DNA from: Enterobacter huaxiensis | GTDB taxonomy: Bacteria > Pseudomonadota > Gammaproteobacteria > Enterobacterales > Enterobacteriaceae | Direction: 5' to 3' | Length of the DNA: 64,000 nucleotides | NCBI RefSeq assembly: GCF_003594935.2 | Contig: NZ_CP043342.1 | Span: 3,720,001-3,784,000, forward strand | Shown: positions 45,084-53,350 of the stretch, piece after piece | How positions within the stretch are numbered: position 1 is the first letter of the stretch | Layout: every line of letters begins with the position of its first letter | Position numbers and translations under genes: made by a program | The notes under the pieces: generated by a model | The model's database searches: none | What the model was told of the DNA's origin: nothing | The model's input: only the letters and a program-made list of their open reading frames with translations

Positions 45084-45847
45084 GAGAATGCCTCCCGTTG
45101 TTCAAACACGCGGCTTAAGACGTATTCACGCTTTTCGATAAACTGCGGATCGGATTTAATGCTGCGCACCGGTTCACCGGCCACATAGCGGCGCGCAAAC
45201 TCGAGCGGCAGACGCTCCAGCACGCGGCCCGGCCCGGGCGATAACAGCACCAGTTCGGTCGCCATAAACACCGCCTCTTCGATGTCGTGCGTAATCAGCA
45301 GCACCTGCTTGCCCGTTTCATGCCACAGGCGCAGGAGCAGGGTTTGCATCTGCTCGCGGGTGAACGCATCCAGCGCCCCGAACGGCTCGTCCAGCAGCAA
45401 CAGCTGCGGATTGGCTGCCAGCGCGCGGGCGATCCCAACGCGCTGGCGCTGGCCGCCGGAAAGCTGCCAGATAAAGCGTTTTTCAGCGCCCTCCAGCCCT
45501 ACTTTTTTCAGCATCTCCCGCGCGGTTGCCAGCCGTTGTTCGCAGGCAACGCCGGCGAGCTGCAGGCCAAACGCCACGTTTTCCTGCACGTTGCGCCAGG
45601 GCAGCAGACCTTCGTTCTGGAAGACCACGCCGCGCTCTGCGCCGGGCCCTTCAACTTTTTTACCTTCAAGCTGGATAGCGCCATGCTGATAAGGGACAAA
45701 CCCGGCGATCAGATTCAGCAGCGTGGTTTTCCCGCACCCGGACGGTCCCAGCACGACAAGCAGCTCACCGCCGTCCAGCGTCAGGTTGATATCTTCCAGC
45801 GCGGGCTTGCCACCGTAATCGGCGTACAGGTTTGTAATATTCAGCAT
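45080..45847 (-). CDS. tauB: Taurine ABC transporter ATPase
   Basis: The ATP-hydrolysing subunit of the taurine importer, 255 residues. Walker A GPSGCGKTTLL, signature LSGGQRQRVGIARAL, Walker B LLLLDEPFGALD and the switch ITHDIEEAVFM are all present. The terminal VRSIKSDPQFIEKREYVL matches TauB rather than the related SsuB. It starts ten bases after tauA. Confidence 0.96.
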   Translation of the reverse strand: MLNITNLYADYGGKPALEDINLTLDGGELLVVLGPSGCGKTTLLNLIAGFVPYQHGAIQLEGKKVEGPGAERGVVFQNEGLLPWRNVQENVAFGLQLAGVACEQRLATAREMLKKVGLEGAEKRFIWQLSGGQRQRVGIARALAANPQLLLLDEPFGALDAFTREQMQTLLLRLWHETGKQVLLITHDIEEAVFMATELVLLSPGPGRVLERLPLEFARRYVAGEPVRSIKSDPQFIEKREYVLSRVFEQREAFS

Positions 45848-45857
45848 GGCGGGCTCC

Positions 45858-46820
45858 TTATTTCACAAAGCGGTCGGTGACGTACTGGCTGTAATCCGCC
45901 GCGACCGCAGGCACTTTGCCCTGCTCTTTCAGGAAGGTGGCGGTATCCACAATCGCTTTATTGACCGGACCGGTCAGCTGTTGAACCTGCTGGGCAGGCG
46001 TCAGATAAGTATTGCCCTTCACCAGACCCGGCACGTCCGCTTCCGGCACGCCGCTCAGGCGGGAGAGTTTTTCCAGGTTGGCGGGCTGCTTCAGCCATTC
46101 ATCTGGGTTACTGATATAGGGCTGCTGGGCGTCAATCGCGCTTTTGGCGAACGCTTTGACCACCTCAGGATGTTTCTCGGCGAAGTCTTTACGCACCACC
46201 CACACGTCAAGCGTCGGCGCGCCCCACTGGCCCACTTTTTCGGAGTCGGTCAGCACGGTGCCGTCTTTTTCCAGCTCGTTAACCGCCGGAGCCCAGACGT
46301 AGGCGCCGTCAATGTCGCCGCGCTGCCAGGCAGCGATAATCGCCGGCGGCTGCAGGTTGAGAATTTGTACCTGACCCGGCTTGATGCCCCAGTGTTTCAG
46401 GGCTGCCAGCAGGCTGTAATGGGTGGTTGAAATGAACGGCACGGCGATGCGCTTGCCAATCAAATCTTCCGGTTTAGTGATAGTTTTCTTCACTACCAGC
46501 GCTTCGGAGTTGCCGAGCTGGGATGCGAGCAGGAAAACTTCAATCGGCACCTGCTGGCTGGCCGCTACCGCCAGCGGGCTGGAGCCGAGATTGCCAATCT
46601 GCACGTCGCCGGAGGCCAGCGCCCGCACGATTGCCGCGCCGCTGTCGAACTTGCGCCAGTCGACTTTCGCCCCGCTCTCTTTCGCGAAGGTGTTATCTGC
46701 CTGCGCGACTTTCGCCGGTTCCGCAGAGGTTTGATACGCGACGGTGACGTCCACCGCCTGCGCCTGAAATGCCCACAGCGCCAGTGCGCCGAGAAGTGTG
46801 ATACGCGATGAAATTGCCAT
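45858..46820 (-). CDS. tauA: Taurine-binding periplasmic protein
   Basis: Binds taurine in the periplasm and delivers it to TauBC. From MAISSRITLLGALAL it is 320 residues, the E. coli length, with a signal peptide cleaved after AQA. The mature part opens VDVTVAYQTSAEPAKVAQA, with GNLGSSPLAVAAS, PFISTTHYSLLAALKHWGI and WQRGDIDGAYVWAPA of the SsuA/TauA family. An in-frame ATG 81 bases upstream would put an unconserved stretch before the signal peptide and is rejected. First gene of tauABCD. Confidence 0.96.
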   Translation of the reverse strand: MAISSRITLLGALALWAFQAQAVDVTVAYQTSAEPAKVAQADNTFAKESGAKVDWRKFDSGAAIVRALASGDVQIGNLGSSPLAVAASQQVPIEVFLLASQLGNSEALVVKKTITKPEDLIGKRIAVPFISTTHYSLLAALKHWGIKPGQVQILNLQPPAIIAAWQRGDIDGAYVWAPAVNELEKDGTVLTDSEKVGQWGAPTLDVWVVRKDFAEKHPEVVKAFAKSAIDAQQPYISNPDEWLKQPANLEKLSRLSGVPEADVPGLVKGNTYLTPAQQVQQLTGPVNKAIVDTATFLKEQGKVPAVAADYSQYVTDRFVK

Positions 46821-46890
46821 AGTGCCTGCTCCCCTTGTTGTTATGGAGGCAGTATTTCCGGCGCGGTAATTTTGATAAAGGAATAAAAAT

Positions 46891-46909
46891 GAATCGCTCA
46901 TAACGATTC
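46891..46909. promoter_or_regulatory. Dyad upstream of tauA
   Basis: GAATCGCTCATAACGATTC is a perfect 6-7-6 inverted repeat about 70 bases before the tauA start. E. coli tauABCD needs the LysR-type activators Cbl and CysB; this dyad lies at a suitable distance but its identity as their site is inferred. Confidence 0.5.
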
Positions 46910-46959
46910 GTTTTTAGATAAAAAGTGGGAAAGGATAGTGAATTTTGTGCGGTTGTTTC

Positions 46960-47035
46960 GCCGGGTGGCGCTGCGCTTACCCGGCCTACGGTTCGTGCAA
47001 TTTGTAGGCCGGGTAAGGCGTAGCCGCCACCCGGC
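46960..47035. repeat. Paired REP elements (BIME) between tauA and mmuM
   Basis: GCCGGGTGGCGCTGCGCTTA...CCCGGCCTAC and, inverted, GTAGGCCGGGTAAGGCGTAG...GCCACCCGGC. The second unit ends seven bases before the mmuM stop. Confidence 0.92.
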
Positions 47036-47042
47036 AAAGCAC

Positions 47043-47975
47043 TCAGCGCTGCGCGTTCAGCTCAGCGATGTCTTTCGGCGTGGTGCGACAGCATCCGCCA
47101 ATCAGCTTCGCCCCCGCAGCCAGCCACTGCGGCAGGTACTCCACCAGCGTCTCGCACGCTTCACCGTGGTGGTGCCATGTTTTACTCACCGCGTCATAGT
47201 GCTCGCCGGAGTTTGGATAGACCACCAGCGGCAGCGTCGTGAGGCTTTGCAGGTGCTTCAGCGCCGCGGTGGTGTTTTCCAGCGCGATGCAGTTAATGCC
47301 CAGCGCCACAATCTGCGGATAATTTTCCAGCACGCCGATCGCCTCACGCAGCGGCGTACCGTCGCTCAGGTGCTCGCTGTCGCGTAGGGTAAACGAGAAC
47401 CACGCTCTGGCGCGCGGATATTCGGCCAGCAGCGCCGCCAGCGCTTTAATCTCCGCAAAGGACGGCAGGGTTTCGCAGGCCAGCAGGTCTGCCCCTGCGT
47501 CCAGCAGCGCTTCCACGCGCGGACGGTGAAATTCTGTGAATTCGTCAGCGCTACGCACGTAGTCACCGCGATACTCAGAGCCATCCGCCAGATACGCGCC
47601 GTACGGCCCAACGGAACCGGCCACCAGCAGCGTGCCTGCACTGGCGTTCTCGGCCAGGTATGCTTCCCGCGCCTTGCGCGCCAGCTCCACGCTTTTACCG
47701 ATCAGCGCGCGGGACTGCGCTTCGTCCAGCCCGCGAGTCGCAAAGCCCGCAGGCGTGGCCTGATAGCTGGCGGTGATCGCCACCTGTGCGCCTGCGCGGT
47801 AGTAATCAAGGTGGACGTCACGGATAAGCTCCGGCTTTTCCACCAGCACGTTGGCAGACCAGAGGCTGTCTGCCAGGTTACAGCCGCGCGCTTCCAGCTC
47901 CGTTGCCATCGCGCCGTCCAGCACCACAAACGGCTGCTTTTCAAGGAGGGCGGTAAGCGGATTATTCTGCGACAT
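47043..47975 (-). CDS. mmuM: Homocysteine S-methyltransferase
   Basis: Moves a methyl group from S-methylmethionine (or S-adenosylmethionine) to homocysteine, giving methionine. The 310-residue protein has the zinc cysteines in LGINCIALENT and GGCCRTTPKDI, with DGAMATELEARG at the N-terminus. Length and order equal E. coli MmuM. It overlaps mmuP by 14 bases, so the two are cotranscribed as permease then enzyme. Confidence 0.96.
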   Translation of the reverse strand: MSQNNPLTALLEKQPFVVLDGAMATELEARGCNLADSLWSANVLVEKPELIRDVHLDYYRAGAQVAITASYQATPAGFATRGLDEAQSRALIGKSVELARKAREAYLAENASAGTLLVAGSVGPYGAYLADGSEYRGDYVRSADEFTEFHRPRVEALLDAGADLLACETLPSFAEIKALAALLAEYPRARAWFSFTLRDSEHLSDGTPLREAIGVLENYPQIVALGINCIALENTTAALKHLQSLTTLPLVVYPNSGEHYDAVSKTWHHHGEACETLVEYLPQWLAAGAKLIGGCCRTTPKDIAELNAQR

Positions 47976-49362
47976 GTTCAGGCTCCTGCGTTGTCAGGTT
48001 TCGGGTCAGGTAGTAGGCACCATAACACAGCGCGACGAACGGTAGCCCGCAGTAAAGGGCAATGCGCTGGCTTGGGTCAAACCAGAGGCCGACGCAGGCC
48101 ACCACGCAGAGGATAAAGCCCAGCACCGGCACCACCGGATACCACGGCGCACGGTACTGCAGCGCAGAGAGCGGCTGGCCAGACTGCAGATGGCGACGAC
48201 GGAACATAAAATGCGACGCGCAGATGCTGATCCACACCGCCACTACCGCAAAGCCGGAAATCGCCGACAGCGCGACAAACACCGTGTCCGGCGCCACGAC
48301 GCTTGAGAACAGCGCCAGCACGCCGCCGAGCATTGAGACCGAGAGCGCCGTCAGCGGCACGCCGTTTTTGTTCACGCGGGCAAAGCAGCGCGGCAGCGTT
48401 TTCTCATTCGATAGCGACCACAGCATGCGGCCCGAGGCGTACAGCCCGGAGTTCGCCGCCGAGAGGATCGCCGTCAGGATCACAAAGTTAAAAATATCCG
48501 CCGCGTAAGGAATACCGACTTTTTCAAACACCAGCACGAACGGGCTTTTTTCCACCCCGGCCTGCTGCATCGGGATCAGCGCTGCCAGCACAAACACGGT
48601 CCCGATAAAGAAGATAATGAGGCGCGCTATGGTCGTGCGGATCGCCACCGGAATGACCTTGTGCGGGTTTTCGGTTTCACCCGCCGCGATGCCGATAAGC
48701 TCGGTGCCGGAGAAGGCAAAGTTCACCGCCACCATGGTCATCAGGATCGGCAGTCCGCCGTGCGGGAACCATCCCTCGGCAGTGATATTGCTCAAGCCCG
48801 GCGCGGGTGAACCGTCCTGCATCGGAATAAACCCGAAGATCGCCGCGCCGCCGAGGATGATAAAAGCGATGATGGTGATCACCTTCACCAGCGAGAACCA
48901 GAACTCACCTTCGGCAAAGAAGCGCGTCGAGATAACGTTGAGGCCAAATATTACCGCGCAGAACACCACGCACCACGCCCAGACGGGCACCTGCGGGAAC
49001 CAGTACTGCATGCAGAACCCTGCGGCGGTAAAGCTCGACCCGAGCGCAACGGTCCAGGTGAGCCAGTAGAGCCACGCCACGGTGTAGCCCGTCGCCGGGC
49101 CAAGATAGCGGGCGGCGTAAACGTGAAACGCGCCGGTTTCCGGCATCGCCACGGAAAGCTCGCCCAGACACTGCATCACCAGCCAGACCACCAGCGCGCC
49201 AATGAGGTACGCCAGCAGCGTGCCCGCCGCGCCGGTTGTGGAAATGATGTATCCCGTATTGAAGAATAACCCTGTGCCGATCACGCCGCCCAGCGAGAGC
49301 ATAATCAGGTGGCGCGTTTTCATGGTGCGCTTTAGCTGCCCATTGTCATGTTCTGTTTGCAT
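47962..49362 (-). CDS. mmuP: S-methylmethionine permease
   Basis: An APC-superfamily permease for S-methylmethionine in the inner membrane, 466 residues from MQTEHDNGQLKRTMKTRHL with about twelve helices. It carries the GTGLFFNTGYIIS bend of helix 1 and FAFSGTELIGIAAGETENPH. The ATG at 49362 has AAGG seven bases upstream and matches the E. coli start; an in-frame ATG eight codons earlier lies inside the operator. A MetJ-like operator overlaps the leader (49365-49396), in keeping with methionine control. Confidence 0.95.
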   Translation of the reverse strand: MQTEHDNGQLKRTMKTRHLIMLSLGGVIGTGLFFNTGYIISTTGAAGTLLAYLIGALVVWLVMQCLGELSVAMPETGAFHVYAARYLGPATGYTVAWLYWLTWTVALGSSFTAAGFCMQYWFPQVPVWAWCVVFCAVIFGLNVISTRFFAEGEFWFSLVKVITIIAFIILGGAAIFGFIPMQDGSPAPGLSNITAEGWFPHGGLPILMTMVAVNFAFSGTELIGIAAGETENPHKVIPVAIRTTIARLIIFFIGTVFVLAALIPMQQAGVEKSPFVLVFEKVGIPYAADIFNFVILTAILSAANSGLYASGRMLWSLSNEKTLPRCFARVNKNGVPLTALSVSMLGGVLALFSSVVAPDTVFVALSAISGFAVVAVWISICASHFMFRRRHLQSGQPLSALQYRAPWYPVVPVLGFILCVVACVGLWFDPSQRIALYCGLPFVALCYGAYYLTRNLTTQEPEHVAE

Positions 49363-49364
49363 AT

Positions 49365-49396
49365 CACCTTCTAAACGTATGGACATCTAAACATCC
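49365..49396 (-). promoter_or_regulatory. MetJ operator (tandem met boxes) upstream of mmuP
   Basis: Read on the minus strand as four abutting 8-mers: GGATGTTT, AGATGTCC, ATACGTTT, AGAAGGTG. Against the met box AGACGTCT they match at 5, 6, 6 and 4 positions. A -10-like TATAAC lies just upstream (49408-49413), so the boxes cover the start of the transcript. MetJ binds such tandem arrays with S-adenosylmethionine. Confidence 0.75.
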
Positions 49397-49433
49397 AAAG
49401 AAGGTGTGTTATACCGTGATTGTTAATAAAAAG

Positions 49434-49520
49434 CTAGCCAACCAGCCGCAGGCGGGCTCGACGCGCGCCGAGTCTGGGATGGGTTGTGAGGATCACGTAG
49501 AGAATCGGACGCCAGGCCAT
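49434..49520 (-). CDS. Possible 28-residue small protein with sequestered ribosome binding site
   Basis: A short frame that starts ATG with GGAGGTG five bases upstream and encodes a peptide that begins MAWRPILYVILTTHPRLG and ends with an Arg-rich tail (ARRARLRLVG), then TAG and a T run. I do not recognise it. The N-terminal half is hydrophobic and the C-terminal half strongly basic. The Shine-Dalgarno lies in a perfect 8-bp hairpin (49521-49544), as in regulated leader peptides and type I toxins. It reads toward mmuP, which continues on the same strand. It could be a leader peptide, a small membrane protein or a remnant. Confidence 0.4.
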   Translation of the reverse strand: MAWRPILYVILTTHPRLGARRARLRLVG

Positions 49521-49544
49521 AAGCACCTCCGCAAGCAGATGCTT
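49521..49544 (-). promoter_or_regulatory. Hairpin that covers the ribosome binding site of the 28-codon ORF
   Basis: On the minus strand AAGCATCT, loop GCTTGCGG, AGGTGCTT, directly followed by ATG. All eight positions pair, one as G-U. Half of the GGAGG is in the stem, half in the loop, so opening of the hairpin would control translation. Confidence 0.5.
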
Positions 49545-49633
49545 ACAGCATGGTGCGGGAAGAGGCGATCTTCGGTCAGTCGAAAGTGGTATCCGTGAAG
49601 AGCAAATTCATACCGCCACACTGTCCACAGGAC

Positions 49634-49660
49634 GGGTAAGGCGCAGCCGCCACCCGGCGG
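49634..49660. repeat. REP element before the AI-2E family gene
   Basis: GGGTAAGGCGCAGCCGCC ACCCGGCGG: a single REP unit with stem GGGT/ACCC extended by CGGGT/ACCCG, lying 65 bases before the start of the permease gene. Confidence 0.8.
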
Positions 49661-49725
49661 AAGGGTTGGTAATTCTCACAATCAGTTCTATAGTCGTCAC
49701 AGATTATTCGTTACCAGGACTCACT

Positions 49726-50835
49726 ATGCGCTTTAATGGACTGACCAAAGGTTTCTTCATTTTTATTCTCGCCCTCGTTACCTGGGCCTTCTTCGATGTG
49801 CTGTCGCCCTACTTCTCCGCCATTTTATGGGCCGCCATTCTGACCATCATCTTCAACCCGGTAAAAAACAAGCTGCGAACGGCGCTGGGAGAGCGCAACG
49901 GGCTGGCGTCGTTTCTGACGCTCTGCATTATCTGCCTGATTGTCTTTATTCCCTTGATGGTGATCCTCTCCTCGCTCGCCATTGAGCTGAACGTGGTGTA
50001 TACCAAGCTGCAGCAGAACAACACCCAGTTCCCGGAAGTCGTCGCGGGGATCTTTAACCGCCTGCCCGACTGGGCCAGCGGCTTCCTGGCGGATCACAAC
50101 CTCACTAACGCCGAGCAGATCCAGAAAAAGCTTTCCGATGTGGCATTACAGGGCGGGCAGTATCTGGCGGGCAGCGCGTTCCTGATCGGCAAAGGCACGT
50201 TCGGGTTTGCCATCAGCTTCGGCATCATGCTCTACCTGCTGTTCTTCCTGCTGAAGGATGGTCCGTATCTGGTGCGTCAGATCCTCGACTCTCTGCCGTT
50301 GTCTGACTTCGCCAAGCAGCACCTTTTCGCCAAGTTCGTCGGCGTCTCCCGCGCGACGGTAAAAGGGACGGCAGTGGTCGCCGTGGTTCAGGGCACGCTC
50401 GGCGGCATCGCGTTCGCGATTGTCGGCATTGACGGCAGCGTACTCTGGGGCGCGCTGATGGCGTTCCTCTCGCTGGTGCCTGCCGTGGGCTCGGCGATTG
50501 TCTGGGTACCTGCCGCCATCTTCCTCTTTGCCACCCACCAGCTGTGGCAGGGGCTGTTTATCGTCGGTTTCTTCGTCATTATCGTTGGGCTGGTGGATAA
50601 CATCCTGCGCCCTCTGCTGGTCGGCAAAGACACTAAAATGCCGGACTACCTGATTCTGATCTCGACCCTTGGCGGGATGGAGCTGTACGGGATCAACGGC
50701 TTTGTGATTGGCCCGCTGATTGCGGCGCTGTTTATCGCTTGCTGGAACCTGTTCTCCGGCCGCGATCACGAGGGTAACGCCGAAGAGCTGGACGCTGACT
50801 TCATCGAAGAGGGAAAAAACCCGCCAGATTTATAA
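49726..50835 (+). CDS. AI-2E family transporter (PF01594 type)
   Basis: An inner-membrane protein of 369 residues from MRFNGLTKGFFIFILALV. It has about eight hydrophobic spans, the family's paired N-terminal helices, a soluble central section (residues about 80-150, with IFNRLPDWASGF), and the C-terminal block DNILRPLLVGKDTKMPDYLILISTLGG. Some family members export autoinducer-2, others are ion or proton antiporters; no neighbour points to a substrate here. The upstream ATG at 49666 is rejected because the added residues are unconserved-looking and overlap the REP flank. A strong terminator follows. Confidence 0.88.
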   Translation: MRFNGLTKGFFIFILALVTWAFFDVLSPYFSAILWAAILTIIFNPVKNKLRTALGERNGLASFLTLCIICLIVFIPLMVILSSLAIELNVVYTKLQQNNTQFPEVVAGIFNRLPDWASGFLADHNLTNAEQIQKKLSDVALQGGQYLAGSAFLIGKGTFGFAISFGIMLYLLFFLLKDGPYLVRQILDSLPLSDFAKQHLFAKFVGVSRATVKGTAVVAVVQGTLGGIAFAIVGIDGSVLWGALMAFLSLVPAVGSAIVWVPAAIFLFATHQLWQGLFIVGFFVIIVGLVDNILRPLLVGKDTKMPDYLILISTLGGMELYGINGFVIGPLIAALFIACWNLFSGRDHEGNAEELDADFIEEGKNPPDL

Positions 50836-50851
50836 CGTTCCCTGCATATCG

Positions 50852-50877
50852 GGCGGCTCCATGCCGCCTTTTTTTAT
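50852..50877 (+). terminator. Rho-independent terminator after the AI-2E family gene
   Basis: A 6-bp GC stem (GGCGGC/GCCGCC) with a 5-base loop is followed by nine T residues, 17 bases past the stop. Confidence 0.93.
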
Positions 50878-50947
50878 ACGCTAAATCAAACATTTTCTAT
50901 AATTTGAAAGAACGCTCTTCCACTCTTGTCGTAGAAGGATCCCACAG

Positions 50948-52732
50948 GTGCGAATCGCCACGATAACAAACTGGGCCTACGGTGCCACGGTGTGCCTGAC
51001 CATCGCCTCTGGCATCGTTATGCTGATGGCATCCCACGCCGACAACGTGGAACGACAGGCCGTTAAGCAACGGCAGGTGTTCGACCAGCTGACGGAAGAT
51101 GTAGAGACAGATGCCTGGATGCTCTCTGACCTGGCGCGCCTGTTCGTTATCAAAAAAGATCCGAACATTCTTGAGGAGTATCAGCAGAAAGAGAGCACGT
51201 TCAGCGGTATGGAAAGCCGGCTGGAGAAATTAAAAGATAACGGTGCATCGGGCGAAGAGCTGCTGCTGCTCCGGGAAGGGTTAAACATCATTGATGAACT
51301 GCAGGACGAGCAAAAAACCGCACTGAGCAGTATGTCACGAGGCGAAGAGCAGCAGGCCGTTGCCCTGCTTTATGGTACCTATTATGAACAAGAGCTGGAG
51401 CGCGCTCAGAGAGAGATCGACCATTTCCGCCAGATACTTGATAAGCGCATCATCGCCGACGTGCAGGCCGCCACGAAAACGTCAAAAAACCTGCGAACAG
51501 CCTCTGAGGTCATGGTCGGACTGACCGCCCTGCTCTTTCTGTTCGTGATGGGCTTTATTCTTAAGCGTCGCGTGCTTCATCCGGTAGTGCGGCTGAGCGA
51601 CGTGGTGCATCGCCTGGCCTCGCAGGATTACGCCGTCGAAACCCCGCACTTCACCCAGATCGACGAAATTGGCGACATGGCGCAGGCCATTCACATCTTC
51701 CGTGAAAACGGACTTGCGCGGCAGCGGCTGGAAAAAGAGCGCGATGCCGACTGGGCCATCCGCGAACTGCTGGCGCGCATGACCCAGCGACTGCAGGGCT
51801 GCGAAAACTTCGCCGACGTGATTAATGTGGCCGAGCTTTTTGCCCCCAACATTGCGCCTGGCGTTTCCGGGCGCTTGTATATTCTCGATCGCGAGGCGTG
51901 GGAAATGCGCTGCGCGGCTGAATGGTTCTCTCCTGAAGGTGAAAAAAAGCCTTTCCCCCCTGACGCGTGCTGGGCCGTCCGCCGCGGGCAGAGCCATCCG
52001 CCGGTCAGCGGCGAGCCGGATATTGCCTGTTATCACCTGCCTGAATCGCAAAATCATCGGTCGCTGTGCGTGCCCTTAATTGCCCAGGGCGAAGCCATCG
52101 GCCTGCTCTCTTTCCAGAACATCACGCCGGAAACCGCGCCCTCGCGCGCCTATCTGGAGCTGATGGCTGAGGCGCTGGGTCTGGCGCTGGCCAACCAGCG
52201 CTTGCGCGACGCCCTGCTGGAAAAAGCCCTGTTCGATCCGCTCACCGGCCTACGTAATCGCCATCATCTGGAAGACACGTTACGCACGCAGATGACGCAG
52301 GCCGCGCGCAATAATGAACCGATAAGCTGCCTGATGATCGACATCGATCACTTCAAGAGCATCAATGACCGTTTTGGCCATGAGGCCGGGGATCTGGTGA
52401 TTAAAAGCGTAGGGGCCATTGTTCAGCGTGCGGTACATGATTCCGGCCTGGCCTTCCGCTACGGGGGAGAAGAGTTTCTCGCGCTTCTGGCGGGTGCGAA
52501 TGAAAAGGCGGCATTTGCCTGCGCGACGGAGATCTTCAACGGCGTGCATGCGCTATCCCTCCGCTACGGGCTGTCTGAAATTGGCCCGGTGGATGTCTCT
52601 ATCGGCATCGCCAGCTATCCAGAGCACGCCCAGAGCGACAACCTGCTGCGCGCAGCAGATGTAGCGCTGTACCGGGCGAAGGAGCTGGGGCGTTCGCGGA
52701 TTGTGAGTTTTGGTATGCTGGAGGCAGGATAA
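50948..52732 (+). CDS. Membrane-bound GAF-GGDEF diguanylate cyclase
   Basis: A 594-residue sensor: helix 1 (about residues 8-29), a periplasmic helical region (30-185), helix 2 (about 187-207), a HAMP-like linker, a GAF domain (about 265-420) and a C-terminal GGDEF domain with DPLTGLRNRHHLE, DIDHFKSINDRFGHEAGD and active GGEEF. The I-site RxxD is missing; HDSG stands in its place, so product inhibition should be weak. Translation starts at a GTG; no close ATG precedes it. It is monocistronic, behind a terminator. It would make cyclic-di-GMP in response to a periplasmic or GAF-bound signal. Confidence 0.9.
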   Translation: MRIATITNWAYGATVCLTIASGIVMLMASHADNVERQAVKQRQVFDQLTEDVETDAWMLSDLARLFVIKKDPNILEEYQQKESTFSGMESRLEKLKDNGASGEELLLLREGLNIIDELQDEQKTALSSMSRGEEQQAVALLYGTYYEQELERAQREIDHFRQILDKRIIADVQAATKTSKNLRTASEVMVGLTALLFLFVMGFILKRRVLHPVVRLSDVVHRLASQDYAVETPHFTQIDEIGDMAQAIHIFRENGLARQRLEKERDADWAIRELLARMTQRLQGCENFADVINVAELFAPNIAPGVSGRLYILDREAWEMRCAAEWFSPEGEKKPFPPDACWAVRRGQSHPPVSGEPDIACYHLPESQNHRSLCVPLIAQGEAIGLLSFQNITPETAPSRAYLELMAEALGLALANQRLRDALLEKALFDPLTGLRNRHHLEDTLRTQMTQAARNNEPISCLMIDIDHFKSINDRFGHEAGDLVIKSVGAIVQRAVHDSGLAFRYGGEEFLALLAGANEKAAFACATEIFNGVHALSLRYGLSEIGPVDVSIGIASYPEHAQSDNLLRAADVALYRAKELGRSRIVSFGMLEAG

Positions 52733-53083
52733 CGCCGGCACTGCGGCCCATCCCCACGGCTGTTCCCTCATAAAGAATATGCGTCCCATAGCAGCTGCCC
52801 GGCAGCGCTTTTCTCGCGGCCTCCAGCGGACGCGATATCGCGTGCCGATCGGCTTCACAATTTTTATGCCAGGCTATTCCCCTGTAAAAAACAGGTGTTA
52901 TTATTCACCTCGTAAATACCTTTCAACTCTCACCGAGGCTTTGATGCTGGAGAATGTAATCATCAGATAATCAGTTTCCCGCCCTTTTCAGGACGGACTG
53001 GTTATCGCTGCGCCTAAACCTTACGCACGCACCTGCCGGTGTGGGCTCGTTTTTACGCATGATGATTAAACAGGTTTTCCGGT
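52733..53083. other. Gene-free region before yjhX
   Basis: 351 bases without a convincing gene. It contains an 8-codon frame at 52943-52969 (MLENVIIR) with GAGG seven bases upstream, which could be a leader peptide, and a short hairpin CACC/GGTG near 53030 followed at a distance by TTTTT. The yjhX promoter must lie here. Confidence 0.55.
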
Positions 53084-53341
53084 ATGAATTTATCCCGTCA
53101 GGAACAACGTACCTTACACGTTCTCGCAAAAGGTGGACGTATTGCGCACGTCCGCGACAGCGCTGGCCGCGTCACTTCAGTTGAATGCTACACCCGCGAG
53201 GGGATGCTTCTCAGCGACTGCACGCTCGCCGTCTTTAAAAAACTCCGCACCAAGAAGCTGATCCGCTCTGTAAACGGACAGCCTTACCGCATCAACGCCA
53301 CCGGGCTGAACAACGTTCGCGCCCAGCTGGATAATCGCTAA
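53084..53341 (+). CDS. yjhX: YjhX family topoisomerase I inhibitor toxin (TopAI)
   Basis: An 85-residue protein that matches E. coli YjhX over its whole length (MNLSRQEQRTLHVLAKGGRI, VECYTREGMLLSDCTLAVFKKL, SVNGQPYRINATGLNNVRAQ). In E. coli YjhX (TopAI) inhibits topoisomerase I and is neutralised by the acetyltransferase-like YjhQ. No YjhQ homologue is present on either side. Instead a methyltransferase gene starts ten bases after the stop, and the TAA overlaps its AGGAG, so the two are coupled. The protein may have lost or changed its role. Confidence 0.9.
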   Translation: MNLSRQEQRTLHVLAKGGRIAHVRDSAGRVTSVECYTREGMLLSDCTLAVFKKLRTKKLIRSVNGQPYRINATGLNNVRAQLDNR

Positions 53342-53350
53342 GGAGCAGTG

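Larger units (their letters stand above)
49363..49725. other. Gene-free region between mmuP and the AI-2E family gene
   Basis: It holds the MetJ-like operator and mmuP promoter, a 28-codon minus-strand ORF with a strong ribosome binding site (49434-49520), its upstream leader hairpin, and a REP element at 49634-49660. A plus-strand frame at 49404-49598 has no Shine-Dalgarno or protein-like pattern. Confidence 0.7.

Noticed and set aside
49404..49598. 64-codon plus-strand frame before the AI-2E family gene
   Set aside because: No ribosome binding site, and it overlaps the MetJ operator and the opposite small ORF.
52710..52970. 86-codon frame after the GAF-GGDEF gene
   Set aside because: It begins inside the preceding gene and its composition is Arg/Cys-rich without pattern; only the tiny MLENVIIR frame at its end has a good ribosome binding site.
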